This document shows, piece by piece, positions 1 through 9,063 of a stretch of 64,000 nt of DNA. The position numbers and the translations under genes were made by a program. The stretch is from contig JAFOEY010000011.1 in NCBI GenBank assembly GCA_017387565.1, positions 46,024 through 110,023 on the forward strand, written 5' to 3'. The first letter of the stretch is position 1; each line of letters begins with the position of its first letter. The stretch comes from Lachnospiraceae bacterium (GTDB lineage Bacteria; Bacillota; Clostridia; Lachnospirales; Lachnospiraceae). Below the pieces are notes generated by a model, which did no database searches, had not been told where the DNA came from, and saw only the letters and a list, made by a program, of their open reading frames with translations.

Positions 1-114
1 TCTACTATACTATTTTTTTGATATTTTTTCTATAAATTTGTGCAAAAAATACATACTTTTCTTATATGCACAGATTTATTGATGGGTTTTGTTCGTAACT
101 ATGGGAACATGATA

Positions 115-338
115 TGTCGTCCATATAGAAATAGATATCTTTTCCCGCTGGCTTTTACGAGGTTTTGTTTTTTTCTTAGCGACATGGCGAACAAAAAGAA
201 TGCCCGGTTTCAACTGTTTGAGGACGAAGTCTGAGTTTTGAAGCCGGACATTTAATAATTTTTTGCGAGCATGCCGCTTAGAAAAACTAAAAACCGAAGT
301 ATGAGGCGGAAAAGATGTCTATTTCTATATGGACGACA
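115..338. repeat. Long inverted-repeat element, family B copy 1
   Basis: Terminal arms at 115-143 and 310-338 are inverted copies of 29 bases with one mismatch. The interior also folds on itself: the segment around 175-205 pairs imperfectly with 260-285, and 200-216 pairs with 235-252, so the whole 224 bp can form one long imperfect hairpin. Related copies or halves lie at 18655-18794, 29601-29717 and 50090-50132. There is no credible protein in it. It may be a MITE-like sequence or a structured RNA; the sequence alone does not decide. Confidence 0.8.
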
Positions 339-430
339 CTTATTTCTCAAAGATTGCAAACTTTGCGAGAAATATATCTGAAAAGTAAAATTTTTAATAA
401 GACGTGTAAGATAAAATATGGTAAAATAAT

Positions 431-618
431 ATGATACCAGGGTCAAAAGGTCATACTTTTCATGCTCGCATGAAAAAGTATGACTTTAGGACCCGCAAAA
501 CATGAGAAAGTAGCCCGATTAGGGCGGATTTCGATTGTTTACGGATTGCGAGAGCACAAAGTGCGTAGCAATCCGTTGGTATCATGGGGTCAAAATACCT
601 TTTGACCCCAACATCATA
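431..618. repeat. Structured intergenic repeat, family A copy 1 (~190 bp)
   Basis: Nearly identical over its full length to 10388-10575, with a deletion derivative at 62263-62331. It contains several hairpins: one at 449-483 (TCATACTTTTCATGC with its complement), one at 542-575 (GGATTGC paired with GCAATCC around GCAC/GTGC) and a terminal one at 586-609 (GGGGTCAAAA, loop TACC, TTTTGACCCC). It carries no open frame of note. From 619 to 709 only the ribosome site of the next gene is recognisable. Confidence 0.85.
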
Positions 619-709
619 ATATTGTATTAAAGAAACTATAGATAAAAAAAGATTTCAAATATCAAGAATATCATTTATATCAAGAAATATTTATAAAAGG
701 ATAGATACC

Positions 710-1822
710 ATGAAAACATTTACAAAAGAACTTTCCATCGATTTGGAAATATATCCCTTAGACCGAATTGCACCGCTTGCTGACATTCTCTTTGTCGATA
801 TTGAATCTACCGGTTTTTCAGCCAAATCGTCTTCACTATATGAAATCGGATGCATTTATTTTGATGCTGACAAACCACAGCTCATTCAGTTTTTTGCCGA
901 AAACAGTTCTGAAGAAAAAGAAGTCCTTGCATCTTTCTTTGCACTGTGTTCAGACAGGAATACATTAATTCATTTTAACGGAAATACTTTTGATATTCCT
1001 TACATGAAAACAAAGGCCAAACAATACCATCTGGATGCTCCGTTTGATCAGATGGAAGGTGTTGATATTTATAAGCGCATCATGCCATATAAGGATATTT
1101 TAGGACTTGAAAACTGTAAACAGAAAACAGTCGAAGCATTCCTTGGAATTGAACGCAAAGACCAGTATCATGGTGGACAGCTGATTGAAATCTACAAGGA
1201 ATATTGCAAAAATCCCTCTGCAGAACTGGAAGAATTATTAATTCTGCATAACGAAGATGATATGAAAGGCATGCTAAAACTTCTTCCGATTTTAACTTAT
1301 TCTGATCTGTTTATGGCACCTTTCCGTGTTGTAAAAGTACAGGCAAATCACTTTACCAATGAGGATCAGACCGACGGCGATGAAATATTGATGAAACTTC
1401 GTTTTCAGGCCGCTTTCCCAAAACCGATTTCCATGCACAAGGCGGGATGTCATTTCAGTGCCCAGGATAATGAAGGATTTTTAAAGGTTCCTCTTTATAA
1501 AGGTGAATTAAAGTATTTTTATGCCAACTATAAAGACTATTACTATCTTCCCGAAGAAGATATTGCACTCCACAAAGCTGTTGCCGGTTTTGTCGATAAA
1601 AATCATCGCAAACAGGCCAAGGCATCCAATTGCTACACACGTAAAGAATCCGCTTATCTTCCTCAATGGGACATCATTTTTACACCTATCTTCAAACAGT
1701 CCTATGAGGATACACTCTGCTATTTTGAATTAACGGAAGAAATGAAAAAACAACCGGAGATTTTTCGCCAGTATGCCCTTCACATTTTAGACATGATTGC
1801 ACATGCACGCGATTTCAGTTAA
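710..1822 (+). CDS. RNase H-like (YprB-type) exonuclease-fold protein
   Basis: A 370-aa cytoplasmic protein of the YprB family (ribonuclease H-like domain, pfam RNase_H_2). The nuclease fold spans about residues 24-200. Likely metal ligands are D30 and E32 in VDIEST, D95 in GNTFDIPYM and D183/D184 in HNEDDMKGM, the usual DEDD layout. Residues 200-370 have no domain I recognise. The ATG follows an AAAGGA site at 696-702. It is one of only three complete plus-strand genes here and stands alone, with a bidirectional terminator behind it. Family members are presumed nucleic-acid exonucleases, but the substrate is unknown. The fold assignment is fairly sure; the activity is inferred. Confidence 0.8.
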   Translation: MKTFTKELSIDLEIYPLDRIAPLADILFVDIESTGFSAKSSSLYEIGCIYFDADKPQLIQFFAENSSEEKEVLASFFALCSDRNTLIHFNGNTFDIPYMKTKAKQYHLDAPFDQMEGVDIYKRIMPYKDILGLENCKQKTVEAFLGIERKDQYHGGQLIEIYKEYCKNPSAELEELLILHNEDDMKGMLKLLPILTYSDLFMAPFRVVKVQANHFTNEDQTDGDEILMKLRFQAAFPKPISMHKAGCHFSAQDNEGFLKVPLYKGELKYFYANYKDYYYLPEEDIALHKAVAGFVDKNHRKQAKASNCYTRKESAYLPQWDIIFTPIFKQSYEDTLCYFELTEEMKKQPEIFRQYALHILDMIAHARDFS

Positions 1823-1844
1823 CGAAAAAAACGTGACGGTACAT

Positions 1845-1874
1845 AAAAAAGACAACCATTTAGGTTGTCTTTTT
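1845..1874. terminator. Bidirectional intrinsic terminator
   Basis: A perfect stem AAAAAGACAACC / GGTTGTCTTTTT with loop ATTTA has an A-run on one side and a T-run on the other. It can terminate both the plus-strand nuclease gene (710-1822) and the minus-strand cheR operon (1899). Confidence 0.85.
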
Positions 1875-1898
1875 ACTTTCATATACAAATATCATCTA

Positions 1899-2678
1899 TC
1901 ACAATTTTTCATAATAAAAAGAATCTTTTCGTGCAAATCCCATCTGTTTATAAGAAATAATCTGCTCTGTACTTCCGATAAATAAGATACCCTTTCGAAC
2001 CAAAGAATTATAGAACTTTTGGAAAATCTCGTCCTTGGCTTCCTCGGTAAAATAAATCAGAACATTACGACATATGATATAGTGGTAATCCTTAGGATAT
2101 GGATCTAACAACAGATTATGCTTGCTAAACTTTACACGTGCTTTAATCTCATCACTGATCCGGTAAGAAGGTCCTACTTTTGTAAAGTACTTCTTTTTGA
2201 AATCTTCGGGAACTGCCGCAATACTTTTTTCATTGTATAAACCGGCCTGTGCTTTTTCAAGTACCTGATTATCAATATCCGTAGCAAATATGGTAATCTG
2301 ATTAAGTGGAAGATGTCTGGATAATGCCATAACAAGTGAATAAGGCTCATCACCCGTAGAACAGGCTGCACTCCATATCTTTAAATTGGTTCCAAAATCA
2401 TGTATCAACTGAGGAATAATTATTTTGTCCATATATTCCCACTGATCCGGATTTCGATAAAACTCAGAAACATTAATCGTAAGATAATTTACAAATTCAT
2501 CGAACTTCTCGTGATTTGTTTTGAGCAATTCCACATATTTAGCATATCCGTCAATACTGTTTTGGGCTATAAGTGTATCGATACGTCTTTTCATCTGCTT
2601 TTCTTTATAGCAGCTTAAATCGATATGTGTTAAATCATATACAGCTTTTTTAAACTGTTCATAATCGTATACAGCCAT
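1899..2678 (-). CDS. cheR: CheR-type protein-glutamate O-methyltransferase
   Basis: A 259-aa CheR: an all-helical N-terminal domain (about residues 1-75) followed by a SAM-dependent methyltransferase domain with the motif I region WSAACSTGDEPYSL and the CRNVLIYF strand typical of CheR. It methylates glutamates of chemoreceptors with SAM. Here it is the last gene of an ispH-S1-cheR run and starts 6 bases after the S1-like stop, far from the chemoreceptor at 62332-63685. No cheB is nearby. The ribosome site is weak, so translation may depend on coupling to the gene before it. The family is certain; the receptor partner is unknown. Confidence 0.93.
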   Translation of the reverse strand: MAVYDYEQFKKAVYDLTHIDLSCYKEKQMKRRIDTLIAQNSIDGYAKYVELLKTNHEKFDEFVNYLTINVSEFYRNPDQWEYMDKIIIPQLIHDFGTNLKIWSAACSTGDEPYSLVMALSRHLPLNQITIFATDIDNQVLEKAQAGLYNEKSIAAVPEDFKKKYFTKVGPSYRISDEIKARVKFSKHNLLLDPYPKDYHYIICRNVLIYFTEEAKDEIFQKFYNSLVRKGILFIGSTEQIISYKQMGFARKDSFYYEKL

Positions 2679-2684
2679 TAAGAA

Positions 2685-3809
2685 TTACGCTTCGCCTTCC
2701 TCTGAGATAACCTGCTCAACATCTACGGAAACAACATCTGCATCGTCATCAGCATCTGTTTCCAATAAAGCTTTCATGCTCAAACTAATCTTGTGATCAT
2801 TTTCATTGAAGTCAACAATTTTAGCTTCCACTTCCTGTCCGACAGATAATACATCGGAAGGTTTCTCAATGTGTTCTTTAGAAATCTGTGAAACATGTAA
2901 TAATGCGTCAACACCGGCTTCTAATTCAATAAACGCACCAAAATCTGTCATTCTGGCAACTTTACCTGATGCCACATTGCCAACAGCATATTTGCTTGTA
3001 GCATCTTTCCAAGGGTTGGTATCATCAAATTTCATACTCAGTGCAATCTTGGTTCCGTCAATATCTTTGATCAATACTTTTACGGCATCACCAACTTTGA
3101 AAACCTTTTTGGGATTTTCAACACGTCCCCATGACATCTCTGAAATATGAAGTAATCCGTCTGCACCACCTAAATCGATAAATGCACCAAAATCGGTAAC
3201 ATTTTTAACGACGCCGTCAACGATATCTCCGATATGGATTTTCTCAAATAATGCTTTCTGTTCTTCTGCCTTTTTTGCAACTAAAAGCTGTTTACGGTCA
3301 CCGATAAATCTTCTTCTCTTCGGATTGTACTCTGTAATTACAAATTCGATTTCCTGATCAGCATATTTGCCAAGGTCTTTTTCATACACATTGGAAACCA
3401 GACTTGCGGGAATAAAAATTCTGGCTTCATCAACGACAACACTTAATCCACCATCAAGTACCTGTGCAACTTTTGCTTTTAATACTTCTTTATTTTCAAA
3501 AGCATCCTGAATTCTCTTGTATCCTTTTTCAAGCGCAAGTCTCTTATAAGATAAAAGAACCTGTCCCTCTCCATCGTTTACTTTGATAACTTTAACGTCA
3601 ATTTTGTCATCGACTTTTAAAGCTGTTGTCAGATCAAAATTGGCTTCATTTGTATATTCATTTCTGGTAAGAACACCATCTGATTTATAACCGATATTTA
3701 ATACAGCAACATCCGGTTTAACATCGATGACAGTACCCTCTATAACCTCTCCGTTTCTGATTGTTTTTAATGATTGTTCCAGCATTTGTTCAAAAGATAA
3801 TTCTGACAT
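2685..3809 (-). CDS. rpsA: S1 RNA-binding-domain protein (ribosomal protein S1 homologue)
   Basis: A 374-aa protein with four S1 (OB-fold) repeats at about residues 13-82, 95-161, 182-250 and 267-336, then an acidic tail. Repeats 3 and 4 show the classic VKNVTDFGAFIDL and VARMTDFGAFIEL signatures. Clostridia carry this four-repeat form instead of the six-repeat S1 of Gram-negatives. It probably binds mRNA at the ribosome. I place the start at the ATG at 3809 because GAGGAGG lies 9 bases upstream; an in-frame start six codons earlier has no such site. The start lies inside the end of ispH, so the two are translationally coupled. Confidence 0.9.
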   Translation of the reverse strand: MSELSFEQMLEQSLKTIRNGEVIEGTVIDVKPDVAVLNIGYKSDGVLTRNEYTNEANFDLTTALKVDDKIDVKVIKVNDGEGQVLLSYKRLALEKGYKRIQDAFENKEVLKAKVAQVLDGGLSVVVDEARIFIPASLVSNVYEKDLGKYADQEIEFVITEYNPKRRRFIGDRKQLLVAKKAEEQKALFEKIHIGDIVDGVVKNVTDFGAFIDLGGADGLLHISEMSWGRVENPKKVFKVGDAVKVLIKDIDGTKIALSMKFDDTNPWKDATSKYAVGNVASGKVARMTDFGAFIELEAGVDALLHVSQISKEHIEKPSDVLSVGQEVEAKIVDFNENDHKISLSMKALLETDADDDADVVSVDVEQVISEEGEA

Positions 3810-4638
3810 AATTTTGAACCTCCTCAATTATATTGTTTGGGGTGGACGCCCCTGCGGTAATTCCTACCGGACCAACCGGCACGGTCAACTCTGATTGTAA
3901 GTCTTTCAGAGTCTGTATAAAAAAAGTGTTCTCACATTCCGCTTTGCAAATTTCATATAATTTACGTGAGTTGGAACTATGAGTACCGCCTATCACTATC
4001 ATGGTATTGACTTTACGGGCAACCTCTGCTGCCTCGGTTTGTCTCTCTTCCGTTGCGTTACATATCGTTTTTACAACATTTATATCATAACCTTTTTTAC
4101 AAATAATTTCAACCAATTCTTGAAATTTCTTGTAATTAAATGTCGTTTGCGATACAATGCATATTTTTTGATTTTGAGGTAGCTTAACCAATGCGGCCTG
4201 TTCTTTGGATTCAACCACAATGGCCGGTTTCTCGCACCACCCTTTAATTCCCTCTACTTCCGGATGCGAATCATTTCCGATAATGATAATCTGACTGCCT
4301 TCTTTGCTTTCTTTTTCTACAATTCTGTGTATCTTTTTTACAAAAGGACAAGTGGCATCCACGATTTCCAATCCCTGTCTTTGAATCAATTCATAAACAT
4401 CTTTTGATACTCCATGCGAACGGATCACAACGCTTCCTTCAGTTAGCGTTGCTAACTCATCAACAGTATCGATTACCTGAACACCCTTTTTTTCGAGATC
4501 CTCCACAACATTTTCATTATGAATAATCGGCCCGAATGTATATATTTTTTTTCCTGTCCTGATCTGCTCATAAACCTGATCTACCGCACGTTTCACACCA
4601 AAACAAAAACCTGCTGTTTCTGCCAAAATCACTTCCAT
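3790..4638 (-). CDS. ispH: 4-hydroxy-3-methylbut-2-enyl diphosphate reductase
   Basis: A 282-aa IspH/LytB, the last enzyme of the non-mevalonate isoprenoid pathway, which reduces HMBPP to IPP and DMAPP with a [4Fe-4S] cluster. The three cluster cysteines are C12 (FCFGVKRA), C97 (DATCPF) and C193 (TICNAT). The substrate residues H40, H75, H125 and E127 (NDSHPEVEG) are all present, so the enzyme should be active. Its 3' end overlaps the S1-like gene by 20 bases. An ispH-rpsA pairing, sometimes a true fusion, is common in Clostridia; here the two remain separate proteins. Confidence 0.96.
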   Translation of the reverse strand: MEVILAETAGFCFGVKRAVDQVYEQIRTGKKIYTFGPIIHNENVVEDLEKKGVQVIDTVDELATLTEGSVVIRSHGVSKDVYELIQRQGLEIVDATCPFVKKIHRIVEKESKEGSQIIIIGNDSHPEVEGIKGWCEKPAIVVESKEQAALVKLPQNQKICIVSQTTFNYKKFQELVEIICKKGYDINVVKTICNATEERQTEAAEVARKVNTMIVIGGTHSSNSRKLYEICKAECENTFFIQTLKDLQSELTVPVGPVGITAGASTPNNIIEEVQNYVRIIF

Positions 4639-4777
4639 CGTTCTATTTCCCTATTCATCAACTATGCCATTATAAAAACACAATAAGATATTAATTGCAT
4701 TTTCTATTTCAAAGACATTCCATTAACTGTTTATAATTCATAGATATTTCATTGATATTCCACTGATACAGCAAAAA

Positions 4778-5440
4778 TCAATTTTTGTTTATCAATGAAA
4801 TAATCTTTTCTGCCACTTCCTCAATGGTCATATAAGACGAATCCACCAATACGGCATCATACGCCTGTCTCAATGGTGAAATTTCACGGTTCATATCCCG
4901 CTCATCCCGCTCAATAATATCTTTTTCGATTTTTTGAAGATCACATTTTTCTCCTTTTGCAGTCAGTTCATCATAACGACGTTTTGCCCTCACATCACTG
5001 CCTGCGGTCAGATAGATTTTCACATCGGCATCCGGTAACACTACGGTTCCGATATCCCTTCCATCCATAATTACTTCTGCTGTTTTTGCAAGCTTTTGTT
5101 GCAACGATACCAGTTTTTTACGAACGTCACCGTTAGTAGAACTGGAAGATGCCATATTTCCGACTTCTTCGGTACGAATCAGTCCATTGACATTTTCCCC
5201 GTTTAATAATACAACCTGTTCTCCGTTTTGGTACTGGATTGTAATATCTGCATCCTCACAGGCTGCACTGATAGCTGCCGAATCAGTTGCCGGAATCCCC
5301 TTTCTCAAAAGATGAAGAGCCATGGCGCGATACATGGCTCCGGTATCAACATAAATAAATCCCAGCTTCTTTGCAACCATTTTGGCAATGGTACTTTTCC
5401 CTGCACCGGCAGGACCATCAATTGCTACTGAATAACTCAT
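4778..5440 (-). CDS. cmk: Cytidylate kinase
   Basis: A 220-aa (d)CMP kinase that makes CDP/dCDP from CMP/dCMP and ATP. The P-loop GPAGAGKS is at residues 9-16, YVDTGAMYRA follows at about 30-39 and GRDIGTVVLPDA at about 127-138, all diagnostic of Cmk. The length is normal. It precedes ispH by 139 bases on the same strand, a common clostridial order. Its upstream region is a 14-bp tandem repeat array (5475-5586), which is unusual. Confidence 0.95.
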   Translation of the reverse strand: MSYSVAIDGPAGAGKSTIAKMVAKKLGFIYVDTGAMYRAMALHLLRKGIPATDSAAISAACEDADITIQYQNGEQVVLLNGENVNGLIRTEEVGNMASSSSTNGDVRKKLVSLQQKLAKTAEVIMDGRDIGTVVLPDADVKIYLTAGSDVRAKRRYDELTAKGEKCDLQKIEKDIIERDERDMNREISPLRQAYDAVLVDSSYMTIEEVAEKIISLINKN

Positions 5441-5474
5441 ATTCTTCTTCCTTTTCTAATCCTAGTTTTTTTCA

Positions 5475-5586
5475 TTCTTTGTCTTTCATTCTTTGTCTAT
5501 TATTCTTTGTCTATTATTCTTTGTTTTTTATTCTTTGTTTTTTATTCTTTGTTTTTTATTCTTTGTTTTTTATTCTTTGTTTTTAA
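5475..5586. repeat. Tandem repeat, eight 14-bp units
   Basis: Eight consecutive units of ATTCTTTGTTTTTT (the first three vary at the last bases) start at 5475, 5489, 5503, 5517, 5531, 5545, 5559 and 5573. The array fills nearly the whole gap between the flavoprotein stop (5591) and the cmk start (5440), placing it 35-146 bases upstream of cmk in the leader or promoter zone. Confidence 0.95.
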
Positions 5587-5590
5587 ATCA

Positions 5591-6883
5591 TCACTCCACA
5601 GAGCTTCCCGCAAGATGCCCGGTTGACCAGGCAATCTGTAAATTATATCCGCCGGTTAGCGCATCCACGTCAATCATCTCACCGGCAAAATACAAGCCTT
5701 TTACAATCTTGGATTCCATGGTAGACGGATTAATATCTTTGACACTGACACCGCCTCTGGTAATAATCGCTTCCTTAAAATCTCTTGTTCCGACAATGGT
5801 TAACGGGAGCGCTTTGATACAGTTGCCAAATTTCTGCCGCTCAGCCTTGCTAATCTCACAGACCTTTTTATCCGGATGAATTTCGGAAAGAGAAATCATG
5901 ATGGGAATCAGTCTTGTGGGAAACAATCCGTTTAATGCGTTTTTAAACTGTTTCTGGCCATTTTCCTCAAATTCACGAATCAGTCTTTTTTGCAGCTGTT
6001 CTTCACTAAGTGCCGGTTTCAAATCAATAAACATCTGTAAATCCTGCTTCTTTAAAACCGTATTGATTATGGAACTGGCAGATAAAATCAAGGGGCCGCT
6101 GACGCCAAAATGTGTAAACAGCATCTCTCCGAATTCATCAAACAACACCTTTTTACCATTTTTTATCTTAACATTGACATTTTTTAGGGAAAGTCCCATT
6201 AAATCCCGACACCATGTCTCTTTGGTTTCCAATGGAACCAGTGCCGGACATAACTGTGAAATATGATGTCCGCATTTTTCAGACAGACGTATTCCCTCTC
6301 CCGTTGCGCCCGTCGTCTCATAAGATACACCTCCGGTTGCCAAAATAACTGCATCAGCTTCATATTTTTTCCCATGTTGGTCTACAATTCCTTTCACCAC
6401 CGAGTTATATCCTTTTTTTAGACTGTCACATTCTATTTCTTCGTTGTTTTCGACATTGTGACTTTCCTTGTCAATCATCAATTCTATTATTCTTGTGTTC
6501 AATCGAATTTCAACATGTAATGCGCGCAGACATTTTTCCAAGGTTTTAATCACGTCTGATGCGTGATCGGATACCGGAAACACCCTGTTTCCGCGTTCTA
6601 TCTTTATCTTCAATCCATTTTGCTCAAAAAAATCCATGGAAGACTGATTATCAAATCCATATATCGCACTGTATAAAAACTTGGGATTCGTCACAATATT
6701 GGAAAAAACATTTTCCAAATCAGAGGCATTGGTCAGATTGCATCTGCCTTTCCCTGTAATATAAATCTTTTTTCCCAATTTCTCATTTTGTTCCAACAAT
6801 GTTACTAAATGCCCACATTCAGCTGCGGCAATTGCCGCCATCATTCCGGCAGCACCTCCGCCGACTACTATGACTTTACTCAT
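5591..6883 (-). CDS. BaiN/HI0933-family FAD-dependent oxidoreductase
   Basis: A 430-aa flavoprotein of the HI0933/YhiN family. The N-terminal Rossmann motif VVGGGAAGMMAAI (residues 5-17) binds FAD, followed by the family signature GKGRCNLTNA (about 44-53). The C-terminal GLYFAGEMIDVDALTGGYN completes the FAD site. The family is often annotated as aminoacetone oxidase or BaiN; the true substrate is not known for most members. The start at 6883 has GAGGAAAGAAT before it and overlaps the RpiR regulator stop by 8 bases, so the two are co-translated. Confidence 0.88.
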   Translation of the reverse strand: MSKVIVVGGGAAGMMAAIAAAECGHLVTLLEQNEKLGKKIYITGKGRCNLTNASDLENVFSNIVTNPKFLYSAIYGFDNQSSMDFFEQNGLKIKIERGNRVFPVSDHASDVIKTLEKCLRALHVEIRLNTRIIELMIDKESHNVENNEEIECDSLKKGYNSVVKGIVDQHGKKYEADAVILATGGVSYETTGATGEGIRLSEKCGHHISQLCPALVPLETKETWCRDLMGLSLKNVNVKIKNGKKVLFDEFGEMLFTHFGVSGPLILSASSIINTVLKKQDLQMFIDLKPALSEEQLQKRLIREFEENGQKQFKNALNGLFPTRLIPIMISLSEIHPDKKVCEISKAERQKFGNCIKALPLTIVGTRDFKEAIITRGGVSVKDINPSTMESKIVKGLYFAGEMIDVDALTGGYNLQIAWSTGHLAGSSVE

Positions 6884-7817
6884 ATTCTTTCCTCGTTAAC
6901 GGATTTTTAAGCACCGGCTCATCATCCAGATAATTTAATTCATCATTGGAATATACCTGATAATTCGTCCATGCCTCCTCCAGTTTTTTCAGGTTATCGC
7001 TAACCTGTTGTGGAATTCTTAAGCACAACGCAACTACTAATGCATTGATTAAGCTAAGTGGTGCCACCAACGAATCTACGATGGAAACCATATCACTTCT
7101 GGCACAGAGATTGACAGAAGAATACATACACATCGGCGATCTTTCCGAATCAGTCAGTGCCACAATTTTTGCATTCCGGTCATTTGCAAATTCCATGGCT
7201 TTTAATGTGCGCATGGAATATCTGGGAAAACTTATTCCCACTACTGCGTCCGATGCATCAATCCGAATCATCTGCTCAAACAATTCCGTCATGGATGACG
7301 ATTTGACACAACTTACATCAGGTCGAATCATATTTAAATAAAAACTCAAAAAGTCTGCAAGTGGTTCACAACTGCGCAGACCAATGATGTATACATGTCT
7401 TGCTTTTAATATAATATCAACGGCAGCTTCAAAAGCTTCGACATTGATATTTTGGAGGGTATCTGCAATTTTGTCGATATCGGAATTAAGTACACTTGTC
7501 AAAATCTCAGATTGTGTACTTTTCCCATATTTCATACCGACTTTGGCAACACCGTTCCACTCATTTTTAACCCATTCTTCCAATGCATGCTGAAATTCAG
7601 GATATCCCTCAAATCCCAGGCCGGAAGCAAAACGCACCACCGTAGATTCACTGATATCAACTTTTTTTCCAAGCTCAGCCGCAGTCATAAACACTGCCTG
7701 GTCATAATTATCCAGAATATAAGTCGCAATTTTCTTATGACTTTTACTCAATCTGTCATAACGGGAATTAATTAATGCAATGATATCGGTATATTCCGCT
7801 TTCTTTTCTTCTTCCAT
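6876..7817 (-). CDS. MurR/RpiR-family transcriptional regulator
   Basis: A 313-aa regulator with an N-terminal RpiR-type helix-turn-helix (about residues 8-85, including ESTVVRFASGLGFEGYPEF) and a C-terminal SIS sugar-phosphate-binding domain (about 125-255, with YIIGLRSCEPLADF). Such proteins usually respond to phosphosugars. The neighbouring co-transcribed gene is a flavoprotein, not a sugar enzyme, so the effector cannot be guessed from context. The intergenic stretch 7818-7999 has an imperfect palindrome (7871-7909) and a second one (7918-7950) that could be operator or terminator structures; I do not assign them. Confidence 0.88.
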   Translation of the reverse strand: MEEEKKAEYTDIIALINSRYDRLSKSHKKIATYILDNYDQAVFMTAAELGKKVDISESTVVRFASGLGFEGYPEFQHALEEWVKNEWNGVAKVGMKYGKSTQSEILTSVLNSDIDKIADTLQNINVEAFEAAVDIILKARHVYIIGLRSCEPLADFLSFYLNMIRPDVSCVKSSSMTELFEQMIRIDASDAVVGISFPRYSMRTLKAMEFANDRNAKIVALTDSERSPMCMYSSVNLCARSDMVSIVDSLVAPLSLINALVVALCLRIPQQVSDNLKKLEEAWTNYQVYSNDELNYLDDEPVLKNPLTRKEYE

Positions 7818-7999
7818 AAAATATCTTACAACTATCCTTTATCTTAATCCTGTCACATCCATAAAATAACCGAACCAAGTACTTGTCCAATTATTCTTTG
7901 ATTCGGTCCTTTACATTGCCGGATACATCGTATCCAACTATGTCCGGTATAACGTTCCCTAAACAACAATTTAAAAATGTTTATTAAATAGTATCACAT

Positions 8000-8551
8000 T
8001 CATACGTTTGCAAAAGAATGATAAGCATTTTCCAACAAAGTACAGGTTTCTTCCATCGTCAAATCATAGTCACCGGTTATTACCATAGATGCGGCTCCAT
8101 GAATAAAAATCCACATCTTCATAAAAATATCACTTGGATTCTTGATTCCCATTGCACCGGCTTTCGCAATTTCTTTATGAAGTAAACTGTCTTTTCCGTT
8201 TAAAATGCCAAACAAAGTTGCATCGCATCGCTTTTCTTCCAAAAACAACAAACGGAATAACTGAGGTTCCTTAGCCGCATATTCAATATATGCCATTCCA
8301 AGATTCACAAACGGAACATCACTTTTAGCCGGGTACTTCTCATAAAAACCGGAAAAATCAGAAACCGCAAGCAAAAAAACTTCATCACATAAAACATCCA
8401 TTCCCGTATATACGCGAAAAATAGGTTGTGTAGAACACCCTGCTTTGGATGCAAGTTTTCTGGCTGTCACTTCCCGTAATCCTTCTTCTTTTGTAATCTC
8501 AAAAGCAGCATTCAATAACATCTCTTTTGTCACACTGATTTTTCTGGCCAT
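8000..8551 (-). CDS. TetR/AcrR-family transcriptional regulator
   Basis: A 183-aa TetR-type repressor. The N-terminal HTH is clear: LLNAAFEITKEEGLREVTAR leading to KLASKAGCSTQPIFRVYTGM (about residues 12-53). The C-terminal ligand domain resembles TetR_C_33-like families but has no identifiable ligand. It sits just downstream of a thioesterase gene on the same strand (38-base gap), so it may control it. The start ATG follows AAAAGGGG. The family is sure; the target is unknown. Confidence 0.87.
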   Translation of the reverse strand: MARKISVTKEMLLNAAFEITKEEGLREVTARKLASKAGCSTQPIFRVYTGMDVLCDEVFLLAVSDFSGFYEKYPAKSDVPFVNLGMAYIEYAAKEPQLFRLLFLEEKRCDATLFGILNGKDSLLHKEIAKAGAMGIKNPSDIFMKMWIFIHGAASMVITGDYDLTMEETCTLLENAYHSFANV

Positions 8552-8589
8552 TTTAGAAACCCCTTTTCTTTTGAAAAATTCGTATTTCT

Positions 8590-9018
8590 TTACTCTTTTT
8601 GCTCGACATACCTGATTAGTTTTTCATAAATATCCGGATGTTGTCGTTTCATCCTGAGCGGAACCAAATTCCGGTCGGTAAAGCAATGGGAAGACTCACC
8701 CGTAGCTTTGAGTTCTTTTGTATTTGCATCGTATACTTCATAAGTCAAATGCATACGTAATCCATTGAACTGATCCAGCTTTGGTACAATACTGAAAGTA
8801 TCTCCAAAACGAAATGCGATCTTATAGTTGCAGGATACAGCAAGCACGGGAATTAAGAATCCCCTCTTTTCCATTTCATCATAGGGAAGCCCCATTTGGT
8901 TTAAAAAATCAATTCGCGCTTCCTCAAACCAACGGATATAGTTGGAATGATGGACAATCTGCATCTGATCCGTTTCATAATAATATACCGGTCTGCTATA
9001 AGGTTTTAAATCACTCAT
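8590..9018 (-). CDS. Acyl-CoA thioesterase, YbgC/FadM hot-dog family
   Basis: A 142-aa single hot-dog-fold thioesterase. The signature YYETDQMQIVHHSNYIRWFE (about residues 13-32) contains the catalytic Asp of the 4-hydroxybenzoyl-CoA thioesterase/YbgC class. It should hydrolyse acyl-CoA (or acyl-ACP) to the free acid in the cytoplasm. The length is typical. It lies 46 bases downstream of the start-distal end of a FecR protein gene and upstream of a TetR gene; no pathway partner is visible. Confidence 0.88.
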   Translation of the reverse strand: MSDLKPYSRPVYYYETDQMQIVHHSNYIRWFEEARIDFLNQMGLPYDEMEKRGFLIPVLAVSCNYKIAFRFGDTFSIVPKLDQFNGLRMHLTYEVYDANTKELKATGESSHCFTDRNLVPLRMKRQHPDIYEKLIRYVEQKE

Positions 9019-9063
9019 TTTTATTTATCCCATCTGATAAGTAGTGGATTCATAGTATCATTT

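Noticed and set aside
40-234. 64-codon frame on the plus strand
   Set aside because: It lies across the left arm of the family B hairpin element, has no good ribosome site, and its residues follow the repeat sequence.
252-446. 64-codon frame on the minus strand
   Set aside because: It spans the right arm of the same hairpin and the edge of the family A repeat; no family resemblance.
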